A DNA stretch of 64,000 bases from UBA11606 sp964513285 (GTDB taxonomy: Bacteria; Actinomycetota; Acidimicrobiia; Acidimicrobiales; Aldehydirespiratoraceae). The stretch covers positions 5,972-69,971 of the forward strand of contig CAZEML010000002.1 of assembly GCA_964513285.1 (NCBI GenBank). Direction: 5' to 3'. Under the pieces are notes generated by a model, which saw nothing but the letters and a program-made list of their open reading frames with translations, was not told the origin of the DNA and ran no database searches. This document shows positions 7,393 through 15,890 of this stretch, in pieces (positions within the stretch are counted from its first letter, which is position 1; the number at the start of each line of letters is the position of its first letter). A program made the translations under genes and the position numbers.

Positions 7393-9705
7393 CTACTCGT
7401 ACTTGGTGCCCATCTCCTTGAGCATCTCGAGGTACTGGCTGCCGTTGTCGGGGGCCAGGTCGCCGGGGATGTAGCTGACGGTGTGGATCGTGCCGCTGAA
7501 CGGGGCGGGGCCCTTGCGTTCGTAGAGATCCCAGTTGACCGGCGACCGACGGTCGATGCCGATGTCGATCCCTTCGAACGGTGCCATCGCCATCAACCGC
7601 GGAACCTGGCCCGCCTCCCCGACGACGGCGCCGTCGAGCAATACGCGCGGTTCCCAGGTGACGTCGCCGACGTCGGTGACGTCGAGCGTCACGGTGTGAT
7701 GCCCGGCGCCGACCGGGCCACAGTCGACCACCGTCATCTCGCCGTAGCCGTTGTGGGCGAAGACGAGTCGGCCGTCGTCGAGGGCGAGCGAGTAGCCGCC
7801 GCCCTGATCGCCGTGGGCGACGAGCACCCCGTCGTCGCCGGACTCGACATCGACCTCGACGTCGACCCGGAAGCTGCGGCTCGAGATCAGCTGGAGCGAA
7901 CGCCACCGCTCGACGGTCGGCATGCCGGGGCGGAACACGACCGGTTCGGCCAACCGGGCGTTCCATGGCGGCTGACTCATCATCTTGACGTAGTTGCCCT
8001 CGTCGAGCGGGAAGACCTGATTGGCCCAGGCGGCCTCCTCCCATGCCGCTTGGAGCTCCCGCAGCTTCTCGGGATGCTCGGCAGCCAGGTCGACCGTCTC
8101 GGTCGGGTCGTCGTGCAGGTTGTGCAGCTCCCACTGCTCCTCGGCGAACGAACGTCGCGGCTGGCGGCAGGTCACGGCCGACCAGCCGTCTCGGTAGAAG
8201 CCGCGATGCCCGATCTGCTCGTAGTACTGCTCGGGATGAGTGGTGGGCGCGTCGCCGTTCGCCAGGGTCGGCACCATCGACGAGCCGGCCGGGGTCGGGA
8301 CCGGTCGCCCGTGCTTCTCGCTCGGCACGTCGACGCCACACAGCTCCGCGAGCGTGGGAAGCAGATCGGTGATGTGTTGGTACTGGGCGCGGGTTGCGCC
8401 GCCGCCGTCGAGTCCGGCCGGCCAGTGCACGATGAACGGCACCTGGTGCCCGCCCTGGTGGGTGTTGATCTTGTAGAGCCGGAACGGGGTGCTCGACACC
8501 ATCGCCCATCCCATCGGATAGTGCGGCAGGTTGGTCGGGCCGCCCATGGCGTCGAGGTTGGGCAGGTCGAGATCGACCGAGTCGAGACTGTTCTGTCGGG
8601 TCTGGCTGACCAGGGTGCGGAAGTACGCCGACGTCCCGAGCTCCTGCCCTTCGCGGGAACCACCGTTGTCGGAGGTGAAGACGACGATCGTGTTGTCCCA
8701 CTCCCCCATCGCCTCGAGATGGGCCCGAAGGCGTCCGAGGTTCTGGTCGATGTTGTCGACCATGCCGGCGAAGATCTCCATGTAGCGGGCGAAGATCCGC
8801 TTCTCGTCGTCGGTCAGCTCGTCCCACGGCTGAACCGCGTGGCCCGTCTCGGTGTTGCGGGGCGGAAGCTGCGTGTGCGCAGGGATGACGCCCATCTCGA
8901 GCTGGCGCTCATAGCGCTGACGACGGATCTCGTCCCACCCGGCGTCGTAGGCACCGCGGTACTTCTCGATGTCGGCGGCCTTCGCCTGCAGCGGGGCGTG
9001 CACCGCACCGTGGGAGAAGTACATGAAGAACGGCTTCGTCGGATCGGAGGCCCGGACCTCGTCGATCATGTGGATCGCCTGATCGGTGAGATCGTCGGTG
9101 AAGTAGTAGTCGTCGGGGTATCGATCGACCGGGATGTGATGGTTGTCCTCGTAGAGCCGGTGCGGCTGATGGAAGTTCGTGAAGCCGTCGAGGATCCCGT
9201 AGTACCGCTCGAACCCCTTCTGCAGCGGCCAGCTGTGGCGGGGTCCGGCGTCGGACAGGTGGGCGTCCTTGCACAGATGCCACTTGCCGACCATCAGCGA
9301 CGCCCAGCCGTTGTCGCGGAACAGCTCGGCCATGGTGACCGCGTCGTCGCGCAACTCGTGGGTGTAGCCGGGGAACCCCGGGTCGCTGTGGGCGACGTGC
9401 CCCATGCCGGCCATGTGGTGGTTGAGCCCGGTGAGCATCGACGCTCGCGTCGGCGAGCACATCGGGTTGACGTGGAAGTTCGTGTAGCGAACACCACCGG
9501 CCGCGAGCGCGTCGAGGTTGGGCGTGTCGATCTCGGAGCCGTAGCAGGCCAGGTCGGCGAACCCGAGGTCGTCGGCCAGCATCACGATCACGTTCGGCGC
9601 GCCGTCGGGCGCGGTCGGGAAGGTCGGCCAGTCGGGTTCGGAGGTCGAGAAGATCCGGCCGACCTCGCCGTCGAAGCCGTCGTACGCCGCAGGTGGTGTC
9701 GTCAC
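7393..9705 (-). CDS. Arylsulfatase-type sulfatase (alkaline phosphatase superfamily)
   Basis: 770 residues from the ATG at 9705. The N-terminal sulfatase domain has N-V-I-V-M-L-A-D-D-L-G (metal-binding Asp pair, about residues 38-48) and M-C-S-P-T-R-A-S-M-L-T-G. The Cys in C-S-P-T-R is the residue converted to formylglycine. Further motifs are G-K-W-H-L and T-S-D-N-G-G. The last 200 or so residues form an extra beta-rich domain. The length matches large actinobacterial arylsulfatases. It hydrolyses a sulfate ester; the substrate is unknown. No clear signal peptide is seen at this start, so it may be cytoplasmic. It lies 47 bases downstream of the UGSC gene's start on the same strand, but is transcribed before it, so the sulfatase, the selenoprotein and the partner could be one operon. 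Confidence 0.92.
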   Translation of the reverse strand: MTTPPAAYDGFDGEVGRIFSTSEPDWPTFPTAPDGAPNVIVMLADDLGFADLACYGSEIDTPNLDALAAGGVRYTNFHVNPMCSPTRASMLTGLNHHMAGMGHVAHSDPGFPGYTHELRDDAVTMAELFRDNGWASLMVGKWHLCKDAHLSDAGPRHSWPLQKGFERYYGILDGFTNFHQPHRLYEDNHHIPVDRYPDDYYFTDDLTDQAIHMIDEVRASDPTKPFFMYFSHGAVHAPLQAKAADIEKYRGAYDAGWDEIRRQRYERQLEMGVIPAHTQLPPRNTETGHAVQPWDELTDDEKRIFARYMEIFAGMVDNIDQNLGRLRAHLEAMGEWDNTIVVFTSDNGGSREGQELGTSAYFRTLVSQTRQNSLDSVDLDLPNLDAMGGPTNLPHYPMGWAMVSSTPFRLYKINTHQGGHQVPFIVHWPAGLDGGGATRAQYQHITDLLPTLAELCGVDVPSEKHGRPVPTPAGSSMVPTLANGDAPTTHPEQYYEQIGHRGFYRDGWSAVTCRQPRRSFAEEQWELHNLHDDPTETVDLAAEHPEKLRELQAAWEEAAWANQVFPLDEGNYVKMMSQPPWNARLAEPVVFRPGMPTVERWRSLQLISSRSFRVDVEVDVESGDDGVLVAHGDQGGGYSLALDDGRLVFAHNGYGEMTVVDCGPVGAGHHTVTLDVTDVGDVTWEPRVLLDGAVVGEAGQVPRLMAMAPFEGIDIGIDRRSPVNWDLYERKGPAPFSGTIHTVSYIPGDLAPDNGSQYLEMLKEMGTKYE

Positions 9706-9753
9706 GGCGCCGAGTCTGATCGGTCACGACGCCGCCACTCAAACCCGTGCCCC

Positions 9754-9821
9754 GACGCAGCTCGGGCGGTCGAGCCGTCCGAGCCCAGACGCAGCTCGGG
9801 CGGTCGAGCCGTCCGAGCCCA
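9754..9821. repeat. Tandem direct repeat, two 34-base units
   Basis: Units at 9754-9787 and 9788-9821 are identical, and a third begins (GACGC) and breaks off. Each unit can fold into a nine-pair hairpin with one G-T pair (CTCGGGCGG / CCGTCCGAG, loop TCGAG). Two copies are too few for a CRISPR array. It lies upstream of the sulfatase start. Confidence 0.8.
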
Positions 9822-9862
9822 GACGCGACGACGGCGCCGCCCCGTAGGGCAGCGCCGTCATC

Positions 9863-9884
9863 GTCCGAATCCCCCAATTCGGAC
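9863..9884. repeat. Perfect inverted repeat, eight-base arms
   Basis: GTCCGAAT (9863-9870) and ATTCGGAC (9877-9884) flank a six-base CCCCCA loop. It could be an operator or hairpin upstream of the sulfatase. No run of T follows it on either strand, so it is not an obvious intrinsic terminator. Confidence 0.6.
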
Positions 9885-10023
9885 ACCTTCTGGAACTGAC
9901 ACATCGTCAGATGCGTTTTTCCTGATCGGCAGGATATTACCCCGGGCCCAAGTTGCGCTACCCCTGCGTGCGAAACTCCCCCACCTTTTTTCGCAGAGCG
10001 TGAGACGCGCGCTTCACCCGGTG

Positions 10024-10090
10024 ATCGGGCCCGACGCCACGAGCGTCAGGCCTTGCCCATCGGGCCCGACGCCACGAGCGTCAGGCCTTG
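10024..10090. repeat. Direct repeat duplicating the 3' end of the amidohydrolase gene
   Basis: A 32-base unit occurs at 10024-10055 and 10059-10090 (period 35). The second copy covers the last codons and stop of the amidohydrolase gene plus sequence beyond it. Each copy holds a small hairpin, GACGC-CACGA-GCGTC. This looks like a recent tandem duplication of a gene end and its downstream hairpin. Confidence 0.8.
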
Positions 10091-11271
10091 AAGAACGCGG
10101 GGCTGGTGGCGCCCTTCGGGATGCCGTCCAGCGGCACCTTCACCTCGTCGATCGTGGGACCATGCTCGGCGGCCAGCGGCGCCAGCGCGTCGAGGTCGAA
10201 CGAGTACACGTGGGCCGCGTTCTCGCTGAGGACCTGCTTCATCTCGGCCTCGTCCCACGAGTGGAAGGCCCGGCGCAGCGACTCGGTGCTGTACGGGTAG
10301 GTGCCCTCGTGGTGCGGGTAGTCCGAACCCCACATGATCTTGTGGGTGCCGAGCACCTTCATCGCCTCGGCCTCGCCCGGCGACGGGAACGACGCACCGA
10401 TCCAGACGTTGCGATCGAAGTACTCGCTCGGCTTCAGCGGCAAGACGATGTCCGCGGAGAAGCCGAGTTCGCCGACGCGGCCGTGCTTCATCTGGGCGTG
10501 GTAGGCGTCCATCCGACGCAGCTCCTCGACGGCCCACGCGACGCCCTGCTCGGTCATGACGTACTTCAGGTTGGGGAAGCGTTCGAACACGCCGCTCATC
10601 GTCAGGTGGGCGAGGTTGCGGTGAGCGAAGAAGGGCACCTCCATCAAGAAGATGACGCCCGACGCCGGATCCTTGCCGTAGTCGGGCGTGCCGTTGCCGC
10701 CGTGCTGGGTGACGACCAGGTCGAGGTCCTGCACCGCGGCCCAGAGCCGATCCCACTCGGGCGACCAGAGGCCGGGCAGGTCGACGTCGGGCGCGACATG
10801 AGGCATGAGGAAGCTCTTGAATCCCTCGTTCGCCGCCCAGGTCAGGGTCTTGATCGCGTCGTCGAGATCCTCCAGGAAGATCTGCGGGAGACCGCGGCGC
10901 TGATCGGGGTACTCGCCGCACCAGTCGGCAAGCCAACGGTTGTGGCACTCGAGGCCGGCCTTGCGGCGGCGGAAGTCCTCACCGTCCTTGGGTGAGCGGG
11001 CCAGCAGCGCACCGGTCGGGTAGAAGGGCGGCACGGTGTTGGGGAAGGTGATCTCCGCGACCACACCGTCGGCGTACTGCTCACTGACCCGCCGCTCGTT
11101 GTCCCAGTTGCGGGTGCGGCCGTCGTCTTGCAGGTCGCGGTACGGGTTCTTGTAGCCGCCGCGCCACTCGTCGTACGCGTCGCGCCATTCGGCGGGGAGG
11201 TACTCCTCGTAGGCGGCCATGTTGCCGCCGGCGTGGGAGTCGGCGGAGATGATCGTGTAGCGCTCGCTCAT
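10081..11271 (-). CDS. Amidohydrolase-family metal-dependent hydrolase (amidohydrolase_2)
   Basis: 396 residues from the ATG at 11271, chosen over a start nine codons upstream because GAGGAG sits about seven bases before it. The N-terminus Y-T-I-I-S-A-D-S-H-A-G-G is the metal-binding start of the ACMSD/amidohydrolase_2 group. H-G-G-N-G lies mid-protein and W-G-S-D-Y-P-H-H-E-G near the end (catalytic Asp and His). Such TIM-barrel enzymes act as decarboxylases or hydrolases on small aromatic or related acids; the substrate is not predictable. It is divergent from a TetR regulator, with a palindrome between the starts, so the regulator probably controls this gene. Confidence 0.88.
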   Translation of the reverse strand: MSERYTIISADSHAGGNMAAYEEYLPAEWRDAYDEWRGGYKNPYRDLQDDGRTRNWDNERRVSEQYADGVVAEITFPNTVPPFYPTGALLARSPKDGEDFRRRKAGLECHNRWLADWCGEYPDQRRGLPQIFLEDLDDAIKTLTWAANEGFKSFLMPHVAPDVDLPGLWSPEWDRLWAAVQDLDLVVTQHGGNGTPDYGKDPASGVIFLMEVPFFAHRNLAHLTMSGVFERFPNLKYVMTEQGVAWAVEELRRMDAYHAQMKHGRVGELGFSADIVLPLKPSEYFDRNVWIGASFPSPGEAEAMKVLGTHKIMWGSDYPHHEGTYPYSTESLRRAFHSWDEAEMKQVLSENAAHVYSFDLDALAPLAAEHGPTIDEVKVPLDGIPKGATSPAFFKA

Positions 11272-11319
11272 GGGCTGCTCCTCGTGTGCGATCCGCACCT
11301 GGGTTGCGGTCGGAACTCT

Positions 11320-11336
11320 GCCTAATGAGATTAGAC
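11320..11336. promoter_or_regulatory. Palindromic operator candidate between amidohydrolase and TetR genes
   Basis: GCCTAAT-GAG-ATTAGAC is a 17-base near-perfect inverted repeat (one mismatch) in the 101-base divergent spacer. The A/T-rich core is unusual for this DNA. Its size suits a TetR dimer, most likely the product of the adjacent gene. Confidence 0.55.
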
Positions 11337-11372
11337 ATTGATCTATGGTGATTCAAGTCCTACCCTCTCGGC

Positions 11373-11942
11373 ATGGCCCGCAAGCGTGGACTCGATCACG
11401 ACGACGTCATGCGAGCCGGGTTCTCGGTGCTCGACCGCGAGGGCGTCGACGGCGTGAGCCTCAAGGCAGTGGCCGATCTCCTCGAGGTGCAGCCACCCTC
11501 GCTGTACAGCCACGTGGCCGGCCTCGGAGGTCTCCTCGACGATCTCGCGATCGCCGCCACCGCCGACTTCGGCAACACCCTGCGCGACTCCGCCATCGGT
11601 GTCGCCGGCGATGATGCGGTGCGAGCGTTCGCCGCCGCCTACCGGCGCTGGGCCCTCGCCCATCCCGGCCGCTACGACCTCACCCTCCGCACCGTCGCTC
11701 GACCCGAGCGGCGCTCGGCCGGCATCGGCGCCGTCGAGACCATGGACGCGATCCTCGCCCACTACGGGCTGACCGACCGCGACGCTCGACGCGCCGGGCG
11801 CGCCCTCCGGGCGTCGCTGCACGGCTTCGCCACCCTGCAGAGCGCGGACGCACTCGGGCGCGGCGATCACGACGCGAGCTTCGACGCGCTCGTCGACCTG
11901 TTCCTCGACGGTCTTCGGCAGCGGGCTACCGTCCAGCCGTGA
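11373..11942 (+). CDS. TetR/AcrR-family transcriptional regulator with WHG-type C-terminal domain
   Basis: 189 residues. The N-terminal helix-turn-helix reads V-S-L-K-A-V-A-D-L-L-E-V-Q-P-P-S-L-Y-S-H-V (about residues 28-48), a classic TetR recognition helix. The C-terminal half resembles the WHG ligand-binding domain (A-Y-R-R-W-A-L-A-H-P-G-R-Y). It is divergent from the amidohydrolase gene and ends in a GTGA overlap with the lipoprotein gene. Likely a repressor relieved by a small molecule, acting on the palindrome at 11320-11336. Confidence 0.88.
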   Translation: MARKRGLDHDDVMRAGFSVLDREGVDGVSLKAVADLLEVQPPSLYSHVAGLGGLLDDLAIAATADFGNTLRDSAIGVAGDDAVRAFAAAYRRWALAHPGRYDLTLRTVARPERRSAGIGAVETMDAILAHYGLTDRDARRAGRALRASLHGFATLQSADALGRGDHDASFDALVDLFLDGLRQRATVQP

Positions 11943-13609
11943 TCCGAACCCGAACGACACTGCTCGTCGGCTTCGCGCTGTTCGCCGCCGCGTGTGGCGG
12001 TGGATCCGACGGCGCCGAGTCAGCCGGCGACTCCCCGACGACCACGAGCGCGGCGCCGACCACGACCACCACCTCGGCACCGACGACGACCACGACCACG
12101 GTTCCACCACTGCCCGACATCAAGGTCACGGTCACCGGCGAGGAAGAACTCGTCTTCGACTACAGCGAGAGCGCCTGTGGGACGGACGCCCGACCTGATC
12201 TCCCCACCCGTGCCTTCCGCGTCGACGACACCGTGTCACTGACGTTGGCCCACCCGCTCAACCACCGCCTGGTCGGGCCGGACTTCGAGTCGCTCACCGT
12301 CGACTGCGCGCCGATCCTCGTCGCCGAGTTCGACAACGACCCCGCCGCCCACGCGCACCACGAGTGGCTCGCCGCGACCTACGTCGACGGCTCGACGGTG
12401 CACGCCGTGATCCACAACGAGTTCCACGGCTGGGAGTCGGAGCTGGCCGACAGCCGACGCGACCGGCTCAACACGGCCAGCCCGATCGTGTGGCACCAAC
12501 TCGCCCGAAGTGCCGATGGCACCGTGGCCGACATGGCTCCCACCGATGCTGGTTTCACGGCAGGCGGGCTCTGCCTCGTCGACTTCTGGGGCGGGCACCC
12601 CGACACCGGCTGCGACGCCGTCAGCCGATGGATCAGCGACCGCGACGGCGAGCTCGTCGTCGATCTCGATGCCACCAAGGTCGGTGTCGGCGGCGACGGG
12701 GTTCTCGTCGATCTGCGAGTCGATGGCGTCGAGGTCTGGTCTGCCGCGCTGTCCGATGCCGACCCGACGCAGGCCACCTCGCTGACGGTCGCGGTCGCGA
12801 TCGGCTCGACGATCGACTTCGGCGTGAACGCCATCGCCGACTCGTCCTTCGATGCCACCGAGATGCGCATGGTCATCACTCCCGACGGCGACCGCTGCAC
12901 CCTCGACGACTTCTCGTGCCAGCTGGTCGAACTCACCACGGCTCGCTCCGACGACGGTGGCGCCACCTTCGAGCGGACCGGCGGGCTCGTCGCCTCGCCG
13001 AGCGGTCGCTACGAACACGACGCGGGGTTCGGTGCCCGCTGGCAGCCGAGCAACATCGTCGCCCACCCCGATGGGTCCCACGTGATGATCGTTCAGCTCG
13101 ACGAGTCCCGGACCGACAACGCCCAGTACTCCTGCCTCTTCCGCACCACCGACCTCGACGACCCCACCGCCTGGCGGGGGTGGGATGGTGAGGACTTCAC
13201 GATCACCGCGGTCGACGCCTACGCCGACGACGCGGCCGGCGCCGACGGCCCGCGTTGTGCCCGCGTGGGCCCGGCCCCGATCAGCGGGCTGGTGTGGAGC
13301 GACGACCTCGAGTTGTTCATCGCCAGCGGCGGCTTCGCCCAGTTCGGCACGAACGGCCACTACCTCCTCTTCTCCCGCGATCTCCTCACCTGGTCCGATC
13401 CGGTGCTCGTACGTCCCGCGGAGTTCGTGTTCACGACCGACACGCCGCCGTGGGAGCCGTACGGGACGCTCATCGACCACGGCAGTGCGAGCGCAAGCTT
13501 CGACACGGTCGGAACGACACCGCACCTCTACTTCACGCGCATCAACGACCCGCTCACCCTCGACTTCGATCTGATCCGGATCCCACTCGAGTTGTCGGTC
13601 ACCGGCTGA
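11939..13609 (+). CDS. Secreted lipoprotein with Thr/Pro linker and possible beta-propeller domain
   Basis: 556 residues from a GTG that overlaps the stop of the TetR gene. The N-terminus is a lipoprotein signal: R-T-R-T-T, a hydrophobic run, then the lipobox F-A-A-A-C with Cys at residue 19. A linker very rich in Thr, Ala and Pro follows (about residues 31-58), as in surface lipoproteins of Acidimicrobiia. The C-terminal half has S-D-D-G-G-A-T-F, W-S-D-D-L-E-L-F and F-S-R-D-L-L-T-W-S-D segments that resemble sialidase or glycosidase beta-propellers. No catalytic set is certain. Translational coupling to a TetR regulator is unusual for an exported protein. Confidence 0.75.
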   Translation: MIRTRTTLLVGFALFAAACGGGSDGAESAGDSPTTTSAAPTTTTTSAPTTTTTTVPPLPDIKVTVTGEEELVFDYSESACGTDARPDLPTRAFRVDDTVSLTLAHPLNHRLVGPDFESLTVDCAPILVAEFDNDPAAHAHHEWLAATYVDGSTVHAVIHNEFHGWESELADSRRDRLNTASPIVWHQLARSADGTVADMAPTDAGFTAGGLCLVDFWGGHPDTGCDAVSRWISDRDGELVVDLDATKVGVGGDGVLVDLRVDGVEVWSAALSDADPTQATSLTVAVAIGSTIDFGVNAIADSSFDATEMRMVITPDGDRCTLDDFSCQLVELTTARSDDGGATFERTGGLVASPSGRYEHDAGFGARWQPSNIVAHPDGSHVMIVQLDESRTDNAQYSCLFRTTDLDDPTAWRGWDGEDFTITAVDAYADDAAGADGPRCARVGPAPISGLVWSDDLELFIASGGFAQFGTNGHYLLFSRDLLTWSDPVLVRPAEFVFTTDTPPWEPYGTLIDHGSASASFDTVGTTPHLYFTRINDPLTLDFDLIRIPLELSVTG

Positions 13610-13670
13610 TCCCCGCCCTGGGCCGCTCGTGCGCGAGAGTGAGCGGACCGCCGACCGAGGAGGCCAGGGC

Positions 13671-15884
13671 GTGGACATCACGATCACCCGCGACCGGTGG
13701 GGCATCGCCCACGTCGATGCTCCGGACGCCGCTGCCGCGTTCGAAGCGCAGGGCTACTGCGCCGCGGCGGATCGGTTCTGGCAGATGGAGTACGACCGGC
13801 TCAAGGCCGCGGGCCGGTGGTCAGAGGTCGTGGGAGCGGCCGGCTTGCGAGAGGACACGTTCTTTCGACGCATCGGCATCGAGCGCGCCGCTCGCCGTGA
13901 TTGGGACGGGCTGAGCGACGAGGCCAAGGCGATGACCGAGGCGTACGCGCGGGGCGTCAACCGCTGGCTCGCCGACCATGGCGACGACCTGCCCGCGGAG
14001 TTCGACCATCACCCGTTCGGCCCTGCTGCGTGGGAGCCCTGGCACTGCAGCGCCGTCTACAAGGTGCGGCACGTGTTCATGGGCACCTTGATGCGCAAGC
14101 TGTGGCGGGGCGCGGTGCTGCGGGCCGCCGGACCAGAACTCACCGCGGCCATGCGGGGCGAGCCCGGCCGGGCCACGCCGATGGTCCCGGCCTCGGGGCC
14201 GACGATCGACCTACTCGAGGGTGCGGCCGAGGCGCTCGCCTCCGCCGTCGAGGATCTGGCCGGCGTCCCCGACGTCGACGGAGCGTCGAACAGTTGGGCG
14301 GTGCACGGGTCGCGCACCGCATCGGGCGCGCCCCTGCTCGCCGGCGACCCGCATCGCGGGATCGAGTTCCCGAACGTCTACCTGCAGTTCCACATGGCCT
14401 GTGACACGTTCGACGTCATCGGTCTCTCCTTCCCCGGGGTGCCGGGCTTCGCTCACTTCGGCCACAACGCGGACGTGGCGTGGTGCATCACCCACGCGAT
14501 GGCCGACGACACCGATGTGTTCGTGGAGTCGGCCGACGACGTCGTCGACCGCCGCGTCGAGACGATCGTCGTTCGAGACGGCGACGCGGTCGAAGTCGCC
14601 ACCGGCATGACCCCGCGCGGGCCGTACGTCCTCGGCGATCTCGACGCCGGCGGTTCCGTGCTGAGCGCCAACTGGACCGGCCTGACCCCGGACTCGACCT
14701 TCGAGTGCCTGGCTCCGATGCTCACGGCGACGTCGTGTGACGAATTCGAGGAAGCGGTCCGCCACTGGGTCATCCCCGCCAACAACCTGCTCACCGCCGA
14801 CACGGCCGGGAACATCTCGTTCAAGATCCGCGGCCGCATCATCGAACGACCGCCGGCGAACCGCTGGACCCCCGTACCCGGCGACGACGCCCATGCCTGG
14901 GACGGGCTCGAGCCGGTGCCGTTCGAGCAACTCCAGCACTGGCGCAACCCCGAACGCGGCTACCTCGTCACCGCCAACAACCGGGTCAGCGACGACGGCC
15001 CGTACATCTCGCTCGACTTCGCCGGGCCCTCCCGCCACGACCGCATCGTGGATCGCCTCGCCGGCCTCGACGCCGCGACCGTCGACGACATGGCGGCGAT
15101 CCACGCCGACGTCCGCTCGCTCGCCGCCGCCAAGATCGTGGCGGTCGTCGAACGGCTCGAACCCGCGACTCCGTTGGGCCGAGCGGCGCGCGATGCGATC
15201 ACCGCGTGGGATCACGAGGTCACCGCCGACAGCGGTGCGGCGGTCGCCTACCACGCGTTCCGTCAGGGTTGGGCCGCCGAGGTGGCACAACGGTCGGGGC
15301 TGGACGGCGCNNNNNNNNNNNNNNNNNNNNNNNNCCCTCGTGCGCTCGACGCCAGCCGTATGCAGTTCGACGCGGCGACGATCCTGCTCACCGTCGGCGG
15401 CTGGGAACTCCTTTCGGGTATCGACGATCAGGACGCCCTCGACACCGTCCTCGCCGGCGTGCTCGACGACGCCGCCGCGGCCCTCGCCGCCGACCACGGG
15501 GACGACCCCCAGGCCTGGCGATGGGACGACCACCACCTGATGCTCAGCCCCCACCCACTCGCGCTCGGGATCCCGGACGCCGCCGACCTGCACCCACCCG
15601 TGATCGGCGTCGCCGGCGACGGTGAGACGGTGCGGGCCGGCGGTGTGGCACCGCTCCACGGCATGCGCTGCTATCTCAGCTCGTGCGCCCGCTACGTCTT
15701 CGACATCGGCGACTGGGACAACTCCGGTTGGGTGGTCCCCCACGGGGTCAGTGGAGTGCGCGGTAGCGGCCACGACCTCGACCAGCGCGATGCGTGGGCC
15801 GCATGCACCCTGCTGCCGATGGCCTACTCCGCGGCTGCGGTCCGCGCCGTGGCGGAGTCGACCGAGACCATCTCACTTGGTTGA
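13671..15884 (+). CDS. Penicillin acylase-family Ntn hydrolase (contains assembly gap)
   Basis: About 737 residues from the GTG at 13671, preferred over the GTG at 13629 because GAGGAGG ends eight bases before it. The fold signature is the Ntn-hydrolase N-terminal serine of the beta chain in G-A-S-N-S-W-A-V (about residue 204), with G-D-P-H-R nearby and the asparagine in P-A-N-N downstream. The proenzyme would cleave itself before this Ser. No signal peptide is present, whereas classic penicillin acylases are periplasmic, so it probably acts in the cytoplasm on an amide such as an acyl-homoserine lactone or N-acyl amino acid. A run of 24 N (15311-15334) interrupts it; the frame is kept across the gap, but the true missing length may differ. 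Confidence 0.85.
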   Translation: MDITITRDRWGIAHVDAPDAAAAFEAQGYCAAADRFWQMEYDRLKAAGRWSEVVGAAGLREDTFFRRIGIERAARRDWDGLSDEAKAMTEAYARGVNRWLADHGDDLPAEFDHHPFGPAAWEPWHCSAVYKVRHVFMGTLMRKLWRGAVLRAAGPELTAAMRGEPGRATPMVPASGPTIDLLEGAAEALASAVEDLAGVPDVDGASNSWAVHGSRTASGAPLLAGDPHRGIEFPNVYLQFHMACDTFDVIGLSFPGVPGFAHFGHNADVAWCITHAMADDTDVFVESADDVVDRRVETIVVRDGDAVEVATGMTPRGPYVLGDLDAGGSVLSANWTGLTPDSTFECLAPMLTATSCDEFEEAVRHWVIPANNLLTADTAGNISFKIRGRIIERPPANRWTPVPGDDAHAWDGLEPVPFEQLQHWRNPERGYLVTANNRVSDDGPYISLDFAGPSRHDRIVDRLAGLDAATVDDMAAIHADVRSLAAAKIVAVVERLEPATPLGRAARDAITAWDHEVTADSGAAVAYHAFRQGWAAEVAQRSGLDGXXXXXXXXXPRALDASRMQFDAATILLTVGGWELLSGIDDQDALDTVLAGVLDDAAAALAADHGDDPQAWRWDDHHLMLSPHPLALGIPDAADLHPPVIGVAGDGETVRAGGVAPLHGMRCYLSSCARYVFDIGDWDNSGWVVPHGVSGVRGSGHDLDQRDAWAACTLLPMAYSAAAVRAVAESTETISLG
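15311..15334. other. Assembly gap of 24 N
   Basis: Undetermined bases inside the penicillin acylase-family gene. The number is a multiple of three and the frame continues either side. Confidence 0.99.
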
Positions 15885-15890
15885 ACCAAC

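Larger units (their letters stand above)
9706..10080. other. Gene-free, repeat-rich spacer between amidohydrolase and sulfatase
   Basis: About 375 bases without a convincing gene. The spacer lies downstream of the amidohydrolase and upstream of the sulfatase, both on the minus strand. It contains a two-copy 34-base tandem repeat, an eight-pair inverted repeat and one extra copy of the amidohydrolase 3' end (each listed separately), plus short A/T runs around 9917-9990. The sulfatase promoter should lie here, but I cannot place it. Confidence 0.7.

Noticed and set aside
9754..9821. CRISPR array
   Set aside because: Only two units, no spacers between them, and no cas genes in the window.
7381..10995. 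A 1204-residue open frame on the plus strand opposite the sulfatase and amidohydrolase
   Set aside because: It is an antisense shadow caused by high-GC codon bias. It has low-complexity Val/Gly/Arg/His composition, matches no family, and covers two clear genes on the other strand.
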